Positions 1-10,859 are shown, numbered from the stretch's first letter. The stretch: DNA of 64,000 nt from Flaccisagitta enflata (GCA_965153355.1 OZ231126.1:59892001-59956000), one strand, 5' to 3'. Numbers and translations are program-made. Notes: generated by a model not told the origin, from the sequence alone.

Positions 1-55
1 TGTTTTCCTGTAATGAATTCCCCTGTATTTTCAAGACTGGACGACATCTACTGTA
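1..55. mobile_element. Right end of a family A MITE, cut by the window edge
   Basis: The stretch ends ...GACGACATCTACTG followed by TA. It is the reverse complement of the left ends at 6580 and 37303. The TA at 54-55 fits a Tc1/mariner-type TA target duplication. The remainder lies outside the window. Confidence 0.7.
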
Positions 56-69
56 TTTCTAGATATCCT

Positions 70-376
70 AAGGGGGCACATTGAATTTGAAGGCTGATGT
101 GTAGATATGTCGTATGAAGAGGGAAAGCTTAGTCTGGAGGATAAATTTGAGGTCTGGTTGGTAAGCTTAAGGCCTGAACGGCAAATTTGAGGCATGGAAG
201 GCTGGTTGGAAGCCACTATGGTATGGAGGGTAGAAATTAGGCCTAAGAATGCTGATTTGAGGCCTTGATGACCAGTTGGGGGACATAAAGAAAAACAGAA
301 AAAATAACATAAAGGTGAACGCTTGGAAATTCACCCCTGTTTTCTACAGGACATCGGCTCTTTGGGGCCACTGCCC
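70..376. repeat. Family G element, partial copy
   Basis: A degenerate array of about 20-bp units built on GGCCTGAA and AAATTTGAGGC (about 75-290) leads to the family end at 335-376. That end carries the words CCTGT, CTACAGGACATCGG, TTTGGGGCC and CTGCCC, as in the copies at 11640, 24150 and 25890. The far terminus is not seen. Confidence 0.6.
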
Positions 377-632
377 AAAAAGCAGAAACGATCCAGACGA
401 TCGCGTGCATCGGCGGCGAGTGTGGGGGCAGGTGGCCAAAGCTGAAATATGGAGAATCTTTGTTTGGTTAATGAGGCAATTATCACAGATTGGCGGTTAG
501 ATTTACCAACATCCATGGCTTTTCATACAAGTCTTTTGTGCATTTAATTTTACATTCTGTGAGATAGATTCTAACTGACAGACAAAGTTAGAATGAAGAA
601 TTCGAACAGAGTCAGATAGTAAGATAGGAGGA
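377..632. other. No recognisable feature
   Basis: AT-rich sequence. I see no gene, RNA or repeat that I can support here. 741-984 is likewise empty, apart from a short GACGACGTCGTTAAC-type palindromic word near 777-791. Confidence 0.4.
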
Positions 633-740
633 ACAATTTCTCTCGCTATACCCAAACTGAAATAAAAGGAAGAGGGCCTTGTGAACCCTCACTGACTAGT
701 TAAAACACGCGCACTACTCGTAGTTTTCCACAAAACATAA
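633..740. repeat. Dispersed repeat X, copy 1
   Basis: About 100 bp recur, diverged, at 11985-12070 inside the family A element there. Shared words are CCTTGTGAACCCTCACTGA, CTAGT, CGCGCA and TAGTTTTCCA. There is no coding potential. Its class is unknown. Confidence 0.55.
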
Positions 741-984
741 TCTGAAAAGAGGTAGTTGGACAGAGAGAATTCGCACGACGACGTCGTTAACCCAAACTCT
801 CTCGAGGTTACTGTTTATGACGATTCAAAATCTAATGACTTGATTCAATTTAGTCAGGCTAATTTGATCTTTTTTTATATCTCGTCCGCTTGCAATTGGG
901 TCTTGGGACGTGAGGCATGTGATGTGGCATTCCGATCGGTTGGAGTTGTGCCAGTGAAGAAAAGTTCAATGGGAAGTTGTCGTC

Positions 985-1416
<432 letters not shown>

Positions 1417-1529
1417 GTCTATTGAGGGATGAGGGGGAAGGTAGCGGAAGTGTTTGCATGTTTGAAAAGGTCATGTCATTTGATTTTATGTCATCGCCCG
1501 ATACTTGTTTAGTTAAGAGTATTTCATTA

Positions 1530-1578
1530 TTGACCCTCCCCACCCGACTTGGGTTGCCATATATCCAGCCTTGTTTTT
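1530..1578. repeat. Family S right-end fragment
   Basis: The words CCCCACCCGACTTGGGT, TGCCATATATCC and GCCTTGTTTTT match the distal end of family S copies such as 16459-16505 and 50524-50575. The hairpin end is missing or was replaced by the TTG array. Confidence 0.6.
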
Positions 1579-1772
1579 CTTCTTCCCTTCTCCTAATACT
1601 AGTACAAGAGAAATAGTGACATGTCTTTCTTTCCATTTATTTGAATTTTCATGGCAATTGTGACGTCACGGCTACTACAGAGACTGCCGCTATCTCCAGA
1701 TCCTCTCAAAGACTCTCATCTAATTAGCTTTATCAGTTGAGTCGGCTCTTCTTGGAAGAAGAAAGTCGCGTT

Positions 1773-2060
1773 GGGGCGTGTTCCTAGTGAGCGCCAAAAA
1801 CGCGTTTGTTCCCGTGAAACGCGATAACAGTGTGAACACATATTCAAGAATTTCAACCGTCCCACGAAGGAGTGAGTGAAGGGAGTGAGCGAGCCCATGA
1901 ATGGAGCGAGCGAGCGAAGCAAGTGTAGCAAAGCGGAGCGCTGCAGAGCGAGTGAGCTGAGTGAGCGGAGTGAGCGGAGTGAGCGGTGCGAGCGAACGAA
2001 CGTAGCGAGCGACCGAGTGGCCCTTTCAAAATGTGATCGTCTTTGACTAGAAACGCCCCC
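1773..2060. mobile_element. Family K element 1
   Basis: It begins GGGGCGTGTTCCTAG and ends GACTAGAAACGCCCCC, which are imperfect inverted termini. The interior carries the conserved block around ACGCGTTTGTTCCCGTG and ACACATATTCAAGAATTTC, then a GAGCGAG/GAGTGAGCGG array. Other copies are at 3814 (inverted), 52965, 53358 and 54726. TTGG occurs at both borders and may be a short target duplication. Confidence 0.75.
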
Positions 2061-2224
2061 TTGGTTGGATTCCCAGCGCCACGCGAGGGATGAACGGGGG
2101 AATGTAACAATTTGTCAGAGAACCCTCTTTCAAATTCATCACAACCCCTCTCAATCCCATCATCAGCATCATATTCCTAACATACTAACTCGCCAACATT
2201 CTTGGACGCGGGGGAACACGGGGA

Positions 2225-2322
2225 ATCTGTCCGTATGTCCGTATGTCTGTCTCTCTGTATGTCCGTATGTCTATCTCTCTGTATGTCCGTATGTCTTTCT
2301 CTCTGTATGTCCGTATGTTTCC
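2225..2322. repeat. (GTCCGTATGTCT)n-like minisatellite
   Basis: Units of TGTCCGTATGTCT with CTCTCTGTA variants are repeated about seven times just upstream of the family G copy. The Cys/Val/Tyr-rich frames here are repeat translations. Confidence 0.7.
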
Positions 2323-2424
2323 CCCTGCTCATTATTCAATGACATTTTTTTGCAATTCTTTTTTTGCTAATTTTCTGTGTGATTCAAGAAGTTTTGGCAT
2401 CGTGACAGACAGAGACATATGGAC

Positions 2425-2612
2425 AGATGGATGAATCAACAAACGGATGGATGGATGGATGGATGGATGGACGGATGAACAGATTCTCCCTGTGTTCTAC
2501 AGGCCTTTGTCCCCTTCTAGGTCGCTGCCCTGCTACCCCCTCTACATACATCACCAATTACTTACCTATTAAGCAGGGCAAGGGTACCGCTGACCATATA
2601 ATGCCTGCGGGC
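2425..2612. repeat. Family G element with a (GGAT)n array
   Basis: The array GGATGGATGGAT (2440-2476) is followed by the family end words CCCTGTGTTCTACAGG, GTCGCTGCCCTGC and AAGCAGGGCAAGG, then GTACCGCTGACCAT. The last two blocks recur at 24209-24241, 25967-25991, 27755-27781 and 60391-60416. Confidence 0.7.
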
Positions 2613-2714
2613 TGCTATCTCAATGACGATGATGAGAACTGCATACAGTTGCATACAATACAAAAACTGAAACTTGAACACTTGAAATACAGTTATCCGC
2701 TGAGAGTAATTTTC

Positions 2715-2867
2715 AGTCGCGGACACCCGACTTTAGTCCGTGACTGTGTAACTTGCGGTATAGGTTTGTCGGTGGGTCAGTCCCTAGGTCACATGGTTGT
2801 TTTTGGACGTTTTCCACTCCTACCCACCCATCCGCGACTTAGGGGGAGTGTATACGGCCTTATTTTT
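2715..2867. mobile_element. Family S element S1, degenerate
   Basis: The start AGTCGCGGACACCCGACT is the terminal hairpin, here imperfect. The middle has GTCGGTGGGTCAGTCC. The end has CCCACCCATCCGCGACT followed by a decayed ACGGCCTTATTTTT. Confidence 0.6.
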
Positions 2868-3035
2868 TAACCAGTCGAGTTTTTTAGTATCATCGATCTT
2901 AAGTAAATTACAAAATAGAAAGTCAGAATGTCCACTGATAATTGTGCCTCGATTCCCGAGTGACCTTGAACGAATGAAAGTTTTTGAACATTTTGTTTTT
3001 ATCTTGATGCCGAAAAGCAATACACCCGACAAAGA

Positions 3036-3631
3036 TACCATCTTGGCCATAAATATAAGAACAGTAGGTGTATGAGTTGAATTATTGACTAGAAGTGAGC
3101 AGCAAACATATCAGACTGCATCCAATATTTAGTATGACCATGTTGGGCATCCACCGCCGCATGCATTCACTTTGGCATTGACTTGTAGAGAGACTGGAGG
3201 TACTCAGGAGTGAGGTTGTTTCAAACCATTTATGCCATTCATTTCAGCCCTGCTTTGCATGTTGTTTTCCCCTGTTTCTGCAGGTTTTTTGTTTGAATCT
3301 TTGAATTCTCAATTGGATTGAGATCAAAATGGATGTGGGCTGACCCTAGACGAGCTTAACTTGTCGATCTTATAGTACATCTGGCGCAGTGTGCCAGTGC
3401 ACCATCCTCCATAAGCTACGAAAGATTTGCTCAACCACACTTGCAAAAAGCAAATGTTTTATTCATTTGCCTCTCATTTCTAAACGATTAAAGATTCACG
3501 AACCAGCTTGGTCTCATTTGATAGATTTTTTAAAGATACAAATGTTGAAAAAAAAAATCATCTCTCTGCAATTGAAATTAAGCAAGTTATGACACTTTAA
3601 AGCTGTTCTTATATTTATGGCCAAGATGGTA
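3036..3631 (-). mobile_element. Tc1/mariner-type element with perfect 27-bp inverted ends
   Basis: The ends are exact inverted repeats (3038-3064 and 3603-3629, outer part CCATCTTGGCCATAAATA) and each is flanked by TA, the target duplication of the Tc1/mariner superfamily. At about 596 bp it is a deletion derivative. It contains a transposase remnant on the minus strand (separate entry). Confidence 0.85.
3120..3412 (-). pseudogene. Tc1/mariner transposase C-terminal remnant
   Basis: In one minus-strand frame from about 3412 downward I read MEDGA..H, then HFDLNPIEN, then LTPEYLQSLYKSMPK and HGHTKY. These correspond to the second catalytic Asp region (MEDGAPxH), the third-acid block (SPDLNPIEN) and the C-terminal SMPRR...TKY block of Tc1-like DDE transposases. 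At least four in-frame stops interrupt it and the N-terminal DNA-binding part is absent, so it is a dead fossil. It sits between the TA-flanked inverted ends at 3036 and 3631, which fits its origin. Superfamily assignment is firm; the subfamily is not. Confidence 0.8.
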
Positions 3632-3813
3632 CATGTAAAGACACATGTAAAGACACATGTTTCACGACTTTCATCTCCCTCTCAATCGTTAGGGATTAGG
3701 TTATCTATTCTTTACATAGCTCCCCCCCCCCCCATCTTCACATTGACCTCCCCCCTCTACAGCTGCACTCCCTTACAAGCCGTATTTCCCACGCCCTGCT
3801 GGTTCCGAGTGTT

Positions 3814-4065
3814 GGGGGGCGTTTCTAGTCAAAGACGATCGCGTTTTGAAAGGGCCACTCGGTCGCTCGCTACGTTCGTTAGCTCGCACCACTCACTCGC
3901 TCCGCAGCGCTCCGCCTTGCTACGCTCGCTCGCTCCATTCACGGGCTCGCTCACTTACTTTGCTCACTCCCTCGTGGGACAGTTGAAATACTTGAATATG
4001 TGTTCACGCTGTTATCGCGTTTCACGGGAACAAACGCGTTTTTGGCGCTCACTAGAAACACGCCC
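3814..4065. mobile_element. Family K element 2, inverted
   Basis: Reverse orientation relative to copy 1: GGGGGGCGTTTCTAGTCAAAG at the left and CACTAGAAACACGCCC at the right. The interior shows the GAGC/GCTC-rich array and the ACGCGTTT block. TTGG abuts both ends, as in copy 1. Confidence 0.75.
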
Positions 4066-4147
4066 TTGGTGGTGTTCCGCCGTAATCCTTATCTGGCGGT
4101 CGTTTCTCAACTCCCAACGCGGCTGAAAAAAGCGGCCCCAAAACCGC

Positions 4148-4198
4148 GGCGACCTCCTCCTCCTCCTCCTCCTCCTCCTCCTCCTCCTCCTCCTCCCA
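4148..4198. repeat. (TCC)n microsatellite
   Basis: About 16 CCT/TCC triplets. They read as a Pro run on one strand and a Glu/Arg run on the other. No supported gene. Confidence 0.9.
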
Positions 4199-4640
4199 CC
4201 AACCAAATCCGAGAGGAAGGCAAAACAAAAGGGAAACCGAATTGGGAAACAATTAAACTGTTCAAGCTGACTGATTGTGAAGGATGAGCAGATTAAGACA
4301 ACGAGACAAGAGGAAAAAGGGGAAATTACGTCTGTGTCCAAAATCGGGAGGATGAGCGAGAGGATGTACATGGCTTGTTTGTTGTGGCGCGGATTGGGCC
4401 GCGAATTGACGGAGTCCCTCGGTGATAGGAATGGACATTGCATTGGACGAAAACCCATCATCATCATATTGGTTGGTGCTTAACAATAACACAATCAATG
4501 ACGCGAAATGCCAACTGACACACACCACAATCCCATCATTTATAGGATACAGTGGGGTTTGTGGAATAACAGCCTAAACTGGAGGAAGGTATTTAAGTGT
4601 TTTAATTTCATTTAACAAACTTGATACTTGAAATATAAGT

Positions 4641-5060
4641 TGTTCACTTGATGCTTTTGTCCCTGAGTTTTTCGGTTGCTATGGAAACCAAAATTATTTT
4701 TTTGATCATTTATAACAGCTTAAATATCGATATTTTGACAAATATTATTAGGGAACATTGCTCAGAATTGAATTTTCTACAACTTTCCCACAGTATGTCC
4801 TGTAAGAATATTGCTTGTTTAGCCGTTGCTAGGGAGCATTATTTAGCGGTTGCTAGGTGTGATGCCCCCTAGCAACAGCCAAACGAGCAATATTCTTACA
4901 GAACATACTGTGGGAAAGTTGTAGCAAATCTAATTTTGAGCAATGTTCCCTGACAATATTTCTCAAAATATTGATATTTTAGTGGTTATAAATGTTTGAA
5001 AAAATAATTTTGGTTTCCATAGCAACCAAAAAACTCAGGGACAAAAGCATCAAGTGAACA
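4641..5060. mobile_element. Foldback element related to the family A interior
   Basis: A long near-perfect inverted repeat is centred near 4852. The left arm TGTTCACTTGATGC...GGTTGCTATGGAAACC is mirrored at the right. The inner arm (TTTCCCACAGTATGT, CCGTTGCTAGGGAGC) is also the inner arm of the family A copies at 11679 and 29775. The canonical CAGTAGAT ends are lacking. A transcript would form an extended dsRNA hairpin. Confidence 0.8.
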
Positions 5061-5689
5061 AATGCTTATTCTGCAGAAACTCCATTGCTTGTTTACAATT
5101 GAAAACGATTTACAGAATTTTCCCATCCAGACTTTAACCTGATGTGTAGATAGTTATTAAAGCACAGTCTCATCATTTATACGATATCAGGAAAAAGAAT
5201 CATTTTAGGCCCAAAATCATTTGTCTCTTACCAAATATCAATGCAGATAGACCCAATTTATCCCCTTGGTTTAGTTTCAGGGTAGGGCATTCATATAGAG
5301 GACAAGGTATAAACCTCAGAGTACTAAATGAACTCAAAAGTCCAATTTTATGAGATCTAAAAAAATGAAGTAAAAATACCCTCATATGTAAAATGCAAAA
5401 TTCAGGGCCGTCAGCCATGACAATGCATGACGGAGACTTGAACAACATCGTCAGTAGATGATAGAACCTAAATGTTTAAGCGGCTAAGAAAACACCTACT
5501 AAGAAAACACCTTTCAAACAGATCTAGTTTCATGGCGCAAATCACCTAATTCCATTCTATTTCCTAGACTTGTGGGGGTGACACTAGTTTATCAATTCGG
5601 TTGGGCACTACTGTCTCACAAACGTTGTAGAAGTCCTCAAATTATGAACCTTCCCTGTAGAATGCAATGTATTATTAGTTTAAGAGACA
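5061..5689. other. No supported feature
   Basis: AT-rich sequence with an 82-codon minus frame (5200-5448) that I do not recognise. No repeat match was found within the window. Confidence 0.3.
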
Positions 5690-5745
5690 GGGTCCAATGA
5701 GAGCGTGGAAGCAATTGATGGGGCGGGCGTCGGCGGCATGAGAGC
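5690..5745 (+). promoter_or_regulatory. Candidate promoter: CCAAT and GC boxes
   Basis: A CCAAT motif near 5694 and GGGGCGGGCG (Sp1-type GC box) near 5719 lie about 180-200 bp upstream of the small ORF at 5894. They stand out against AT-rich surroundings. No TATA box is obvious. Inference only. Confidence 0.35.
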
Positions 5746-5893
5746 TGATAAAACAATGGCCAAACTACCTGTGTAAATAACGGTTTAGACCATAATGACA
5801 TGTCATGTGAATGCAGTTTGGAACTTACTGCTTTACTTTTTCATAGGTGTTTCATAGGTGTCTTTCATAGGTGCTTTACGCTTTTCATAGGTC

Positions 5894-6103
5894 ATGATGA
5901 ACCAAGTAACAGGAGTGGCATATCATTACAGTATTTGGAAGTGGCTCATTATCCCGTTCACGTTCTACTTGACGTGTCTTTACACCAATAAAGATATTTT
6001 ACGTCTTACCCCCAAAACTGACAGAGAAAAAAGCTCAATTCGGCTTTACCCTCCAAAAAAATTTATTCGCAAATTCCATCTGAACGACACTCGAAGTGCT
6101 TAA
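5894..6103 (+). CDS. Small single-span membrane protein, possibly NDUFB1-like
   Basis: A 69-codon frame starts ATGATG right after a possible 3' splice site (CTTTTCATAG at about 5880-5890). The protein has one hydrophobic segment at residues 16-30 (WKWLIIPFTFYLTCLYTNKD) followed by a basic, charged tail. The pattern of an aromatic, a Trp, a Pro inside the span, Cys/Tyr after it and a charged Lys-rich tail recalls NDUFB1 (MNLL), a 58-residue accessory subunit of mitochondrial complex I. This one is slightly longer. CCAAT and GC boxes lie upstream, and AATAAA occurs about 175 and 195 bp downstream. TTTCATAGGTG is repeated about four times just before the ATG. Codon use is balanced and no simple repeat is involved. 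It could be another small mitochondrial or ER protein. Confidence 0.4.
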   Translation: MMNQVTGVAYHYSIWKWLIIPFTFYLTCLYTNKDILRLTPKTDREKSSIRLYPPKKFIRKFHLNDTRSA

Positions 6104-6579
6104 AGTGAGATAAGATGGTTCATGTAAATTAGGGCTTGGTAGAACGCGAAAGTGAACGAGGAGAAGAAAAAGAGAAGAAAAAAAAAAGAAAAAAAAAAAG
6201 AGAAAGAGAGCGAGAGAGATTGATTGATTGATTGATTTTAATGCTCAATAATGCGTCATTCAACACATAAACAATAAAATGTTTTTGAGCGGTACATGGT
6301 ACAATAAATAATCTAGTCTAAATACATTAAATAATGGATTGGAAAGTTAAAAGTTTGACGTATGAAAATGGTAATCATACAAAAATGGTAACATATGAAC
6401 AGATGGAAATGTGATCATATGAAAATGGTAATGGGGTAATGCATGAAAAAAGGTAACATATGCCAGTATAACTTTCCTTCTTTCAATTTTTCCACTGACA
6501 TAGTAGTTGTAGTTCAGTGGTTGTTGTTTAATAAATAGATGATTTTGTTTTCAATTCAATTGTCAGTATGCTACATAGA

Positions 6580-7092
6580 TACAGTAGATGTCGTCTAGAC
6601 TTGGAAATACGGGGGAGCTCATAACCTGAGCATCAGTATAGTGACAGCACTGATATTTTGCTGATATGATGTATAGACCCTAAGGGGTTGACGATGGGGT
6701 ATGGCATCCCCCTACGGCTTACCCTAGGAAAAAAACATTAAGTATAAAATTTTAAGATCAATCACTTTTTTTGCAGAATTTCAGCTTCATCCATTTGCTT
6801 AAAGTGCAAAACCAGTCTGGGATTCGAACCTGGAACCTTCGACTAAATAAACTGATCAAGATAAACCTGAAGTCAAGTGAGTTAACCACAAGACCAATTC
6901 CAGAAGCTGATTTAACCAAGCAAATTTGATTTAGTATATTTAAAAGAATTTTCTATTAACAGAGCTGCCATACCCCATCGTCAACCCTATAGGACATAAG
7001 CATTATACACACACAGTTTCATTTCATTTGCACAAAAGGTAATTAGGATATGAGGGCCCCCATATTTCCAAGTATAGACGACATCTACTGTA
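6580..7092. mobile_element. Family A MITE, CAGTAGATG subgroup, TA-flanked
   Basis: The ends CAGTAGATGTCGTCTAGAC and its complement are each bordered by TA. A second inverted pair lies inside: TTGACGATGGGGTATGGC near 6687, mirrored near 6969. A tRNA-like sequence is embedded (separate entry). No ORF. Confidence 0.85.
6812..6905 (-). ncRNA. tRNA-derived sequence (SINE head or tRNA pseudogene)
   Basis: The minus strand carries an internal Pol III promoter pair. A-box-like TGGTCTTGTGGTTAA is at 6896-6882 and a perfect B box GGTTCGAATCCC at 6830-6819. The B box is flanked by CCA and AGACTGG, which can pair as a T arm. Box spacing (about 50 bp) suits a tRNA with a long variable arm or insertion. 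It lacks a clean acceptor stem, so I call it tRNA-derived rather than a working tRNA. It lies inside a family A MITE. Confidence 0.55.
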
Positions 7093-7298
7093 CTATAAAT
7101 TTGCACAGTGTAGTGATTCAGTGATACTTCGGTTTTTATATATTCATACTACCATGAGCAGTTTTGGTATTCCATACACTCTTTATTGAAGGTAGGATAT
7201 CGCGCAATACATTTACATCATTACTGAAAATATTTTTATAGTCTATGTTTGTCTCATGGTTGTAATGATTGATTTCGCGATATTTTGGACAATGGTTC

Positions 7299-7703
<405 letters not shown>

Positions 7704-8006
7704 CTTCTTCCCTCATTCTTTTCCCCGCAATCGGCAGACATGTAAGATACTTTCTGAGTGCGCAAGACGTTGAAAAATATTAGGACGAAATCTACGGGAC
7801 CCAGCAGAAGCCAATCTGGGACGACCCTTCAAGTTGGGAAAATGGTTTTATTGATGGCTTTGTCTTTGGCAATTTGACGCTTTTGCGCTCAAATGGGCGT
7901 AAGAGAGGAGCAGCTTGGCCAAGGGGCCGTTTAAAGGGGGCAACCACGTAGTTAAGACATAGCTTGCAAAAAATGAGTATGTTACTATTGAATGCACGTT
8001 GTTACG
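7704..8006 (+). other. Unassigned; short open frame after a possible AG acceptor
   Basis: From about 7783 a 55-codon frame opens just after AATATTAG (residues include IYGTQQKPIWDDPSSW) and ends at TAG near 7950. The pyrimidine tract is poor and I recognise no family, so this is only a possible exon. Confidence 0.15.
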
Positions 8007-9341
8007 CAGGCATGTATAAAGTTGAGCATTCCCCCCCCCCCGCACTCTGTAATGTTAGTCTTAGTTTTCTTCTACATTTGCTAGAATTTGAATGGAGGCG
8101 AGTATTCACACAATTTTTTTTTTAAATGAAAGCTAATAGCCGGAATAAGACACCATACACTTTGCAAGTCGATAGACGTGATGTAAGTGTGTAAAAATTG
8201 TAGTTAAAAAACATTGTTTTTCCTTCTAATCGCGCATGGCCTTCTGTTTCCTCTCTAGAGCTTTCTCTAAAACTTCAAATAATTTGTAGGACACCAGAGT
8301 CTGGCAAGCCGTAACGCATTTTGCTAAAAAAAAGTGTTACATGAGTTGAACTCAATAAGTTGAATTGATTATCGGTAGCTTCGAAGCGAGGTTTTGCTCT
8401 CATGATGACGAGAGTCGCTCAGCCAATCCGAGATCGGAACAGTTGAGATCGAACCAATGAGAGTCAACTATGAGGGCAACTCAAAAAGAGAGAGCAATAC
8501 TAGAAATTCGATAGCTTAACTTTGGCATAGTACTACTACTATGCCGAAGCATACTTTTCTTTCATTTATACACGATTGGAAAGCCCATATCCTCAACCTT
8601 ATTTGGAGAGATTTCCAGCTTTGCCAACTAAACTGTTCTCTCTCTGGAAGTTGTTGTTCAAAAAAAGGGAAATCGAAATTGAGTGAAAAAAGGAGAATTT
8701 TTTTTTTAAATTGGCTAAAAAACATACTAAATGATAACTTTTTTAAATTCTGATTGCACCACTTCGTTTATCTGCGTTTCTACTTTCAAAAATGTTAAAG
8801 AACGCCAATATTAAGTGCCCCACTGAGAGGTGAGATCAGGTCTACGACCACATATCAGAGAAACTGAGATTTTGCTTGTTTATTTTTATTTTGGAGTAAT
8901 GTGACAATAATAAGGCAAAAAAAGACTGCCAACCAATGCAGTCAATGGTCCAGTTTTCTTGAAAAAAAACCGCGATCCTCTATGTTAACTTTTTTTTTCC
9001 CACCTACTCAAAGTATATGGAGAGTTAACATTTCAAAGTGCCCCGGCGGGGGGGGGGGGAATAAAATCAAAGGGTTTGGAGACGGGGAAAAAAATCAAAA
9101 GCTAAAAAAAAAGAAAAAAGGAAATTTTTGAGGATTTAACACTTTTGGTAGTTCCAAATGGTAGTCTCTGATTACTACAACACATTTTAACACTATTTAA
9201 ACCTAAAATGTACTGTTTTATTGATTTGTGGGGAAGAAAATCATGAATTTTGTAACGCTACGCGACGTGTCGCGGGGAAGAAAATCAAAGGCAGGGGGGG
9301 GGAATAAAATCAAAAGCCGCTCAACTATATACACCCCTGTA
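8007..9341. mobile_element. hAT-like nonautonomous element with G/C runs (E1)
   Basis: It starts CAGGCATGTATAAAGTTGAGC and ends GCTCAACTATATACACCCCTG. Both ends carry subterminal C or G runs (8031-8041 and 9049-9059, 9294-9302). TGTTACG borders the left end and lies 3 bp beyond the right one, an approximate target duplication. The copy at 55231 has an exact 8-bp duplication. The interior is AT-rich with no transposase ORF. Confidence 0.6.
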
Positions 9342-9439
9342 ATGTTACGAGGTTGTAATAACGTGAATTATCCCCAAACCTCTGTGTCTGAACTGTGTGA
9401 AATCAGCTGTTTCCATTTGAGACTCTCTGTCAGTCTGTT

Positions 9440-9448
<9 letters not shown>

Positions 9449-9521
<73 letters not shown>

Positions 9522-9568
9522 GAATGTTTATTTTTTTTTCCTTCCTTCCTTCCTTCCTTCCTTTCTTC
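9449..9568. repeat. (TC)n and (CTTC)n microsatellites
   Basis: (TC)n 9449-9519, then CTTC repeats at 9540-9564, in the gap between two inverted hAT-like copies. Confidence 0.95.
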
Positions 9569-9574
9569 TTTTTT

Positions 9575-9887
9575 CAGGCGTGTATATGATTGAGCGGCTT
9601 TTGATTTTATTCCCCCCCTGCCTTTTCCCCGCAACATGTTGCGTTGCGTTACAAAATCTATGATTTTCTTCCCCACAAAGCAATAAAACAGTATATTGCA
9701 GGTGTAAATAGTGTTTAAATGTGTTGTAGTGATCAGAAACTACCATTTGGAACTATCATAAGTATTAAATCTTCAAAAATTTTCTTTTTTCTTCTTTTTT
9801 AGTTTTTGATTTTTTTTCCCCTCTCCAAACCGTTTGATTTTATTCCCCCCCCCACGGGGGGGGGAATGCTCAACTTTATACACGCCT
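9575..9887. mobile_element. hAT-like deletion derivative E2, inverted to E1
   Basis: It starts CAGGCGTGTATATGATTGAGC and ends AATGCTCAACTTTATACACGCC. Its 313 bp are the reverse complement of the outer parts of E1 (9000-9341), so the pair forms a large inverted repeat around the TC array. The last G of the right terminus appears lost into a T run. Confidence 0.6.
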
Positions 9888-10282
9888 TTTTTTTTATTCA
9901 TTTATTCTTTCATGCATTCATTCATTCTTTCATGCATTCATTCATTCATTTGTTCATTCATCTATCTAACATATCTCCCTATCAAAAAACAAAAGACTTC
10001 ATTTCAAGAAGGTACTCTGAATAATTTTTCTTTATCATTTTTGATGAAAATGATTGCCTGAAGCAAATTGTGGCTTACAACTAGTTTTTAGTTACAATGA
10101 TTGTTGTAGAAAAAAATGAATGAATAAATGAAAAAACAACATCAGATGAGACGAAAACAATCTTGATTGGATTCTTCACGTATACACTAATTTTTTCCTT
10201 CAATTTTTTTTAAATTATGTTATCAACTTAAAATAGACAGAGGAGATTGAAATTGAGGGAGAGACTAAGAGACACAGAGAGA
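9888..10282. other. ATTC-rich repeat, then no recognised feature
   Basis: Degenerate ATTC/CATTCATT units occupy 9896-9960. The rest is AT-rich and unassigned. Confidence 0.4.
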
Positions 10283-10283
10283 G

Positions 10284-10361
<78 letters not shown>
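10283..10361. repeat. (AG)n microsatellite
   Basis: About 39 uninterrupted AG units. Confidence 0.95.
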
Positions 10362-10365
<4 letters not shown>

Positions 10366-10469
10366 TAAGATTCCTATCAAAAAAGGTAAACTAAATGACC
10401 ATGTACAAAAAAGTTCACTGCACACAGTTTAGACAATGAGTGAGCACCTGTTGCTCAAGAATTAACGTT

Positions 10470-10485
10470 GTGACGACGTCGTCAC
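10470..10485. promoter_or_regulatory. 16-bp palindrome with CRE-like half sites
   Basis: GTGACGACGTCGTCAC is a perfect palindrome containing two TGACG half sites and a central GACGTC. It could bind bZIP (CREB/ATF) dimers. GTCGTCAC recurs at about 10519. No linked gene is visible, so function is inferred only. Confidence 0.3.
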
Positions 10486-10771
10486 TTCGTTTATTGATTA
10501 TGAACGAAGTTTCGAATGTCGTCACTACGATAATACTTCGTTTAAAGGGACGCATCTTATCATTCACTCTTCTTTGCGACCTGCTCCAGCACAGTTCCTT
10601 TAGCAATAATTTTCTTTATTGTGAATTGCTTTTTTAGTTTACATATTTAAAACAACTCTTTGTTTCCTTAGTTAATAGTTTTATCCCTGAACGCCACATG
10701 CGTCTATTGTCTATTGTCATTTGTCTATACCTCATGCAGTCTCTCCTTCGGTCTCTGTCTCTGTTTCTCAG

Positions 10772-10776
<5 letters not shown>

Positions 10777-10855
<79 letters not shown>
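10777..10855. repeat. (TC)n microsatellite
   Basis: About 38 TC units. Confidence 0.95.

Positions 10856-10859
<4 letters not shown>

Noticed and set aside
6812-6905. Functional tRNA gene
   Set aside because: A and B boxes are present but no complete cloverleaf or acceptor stem could be drawn.
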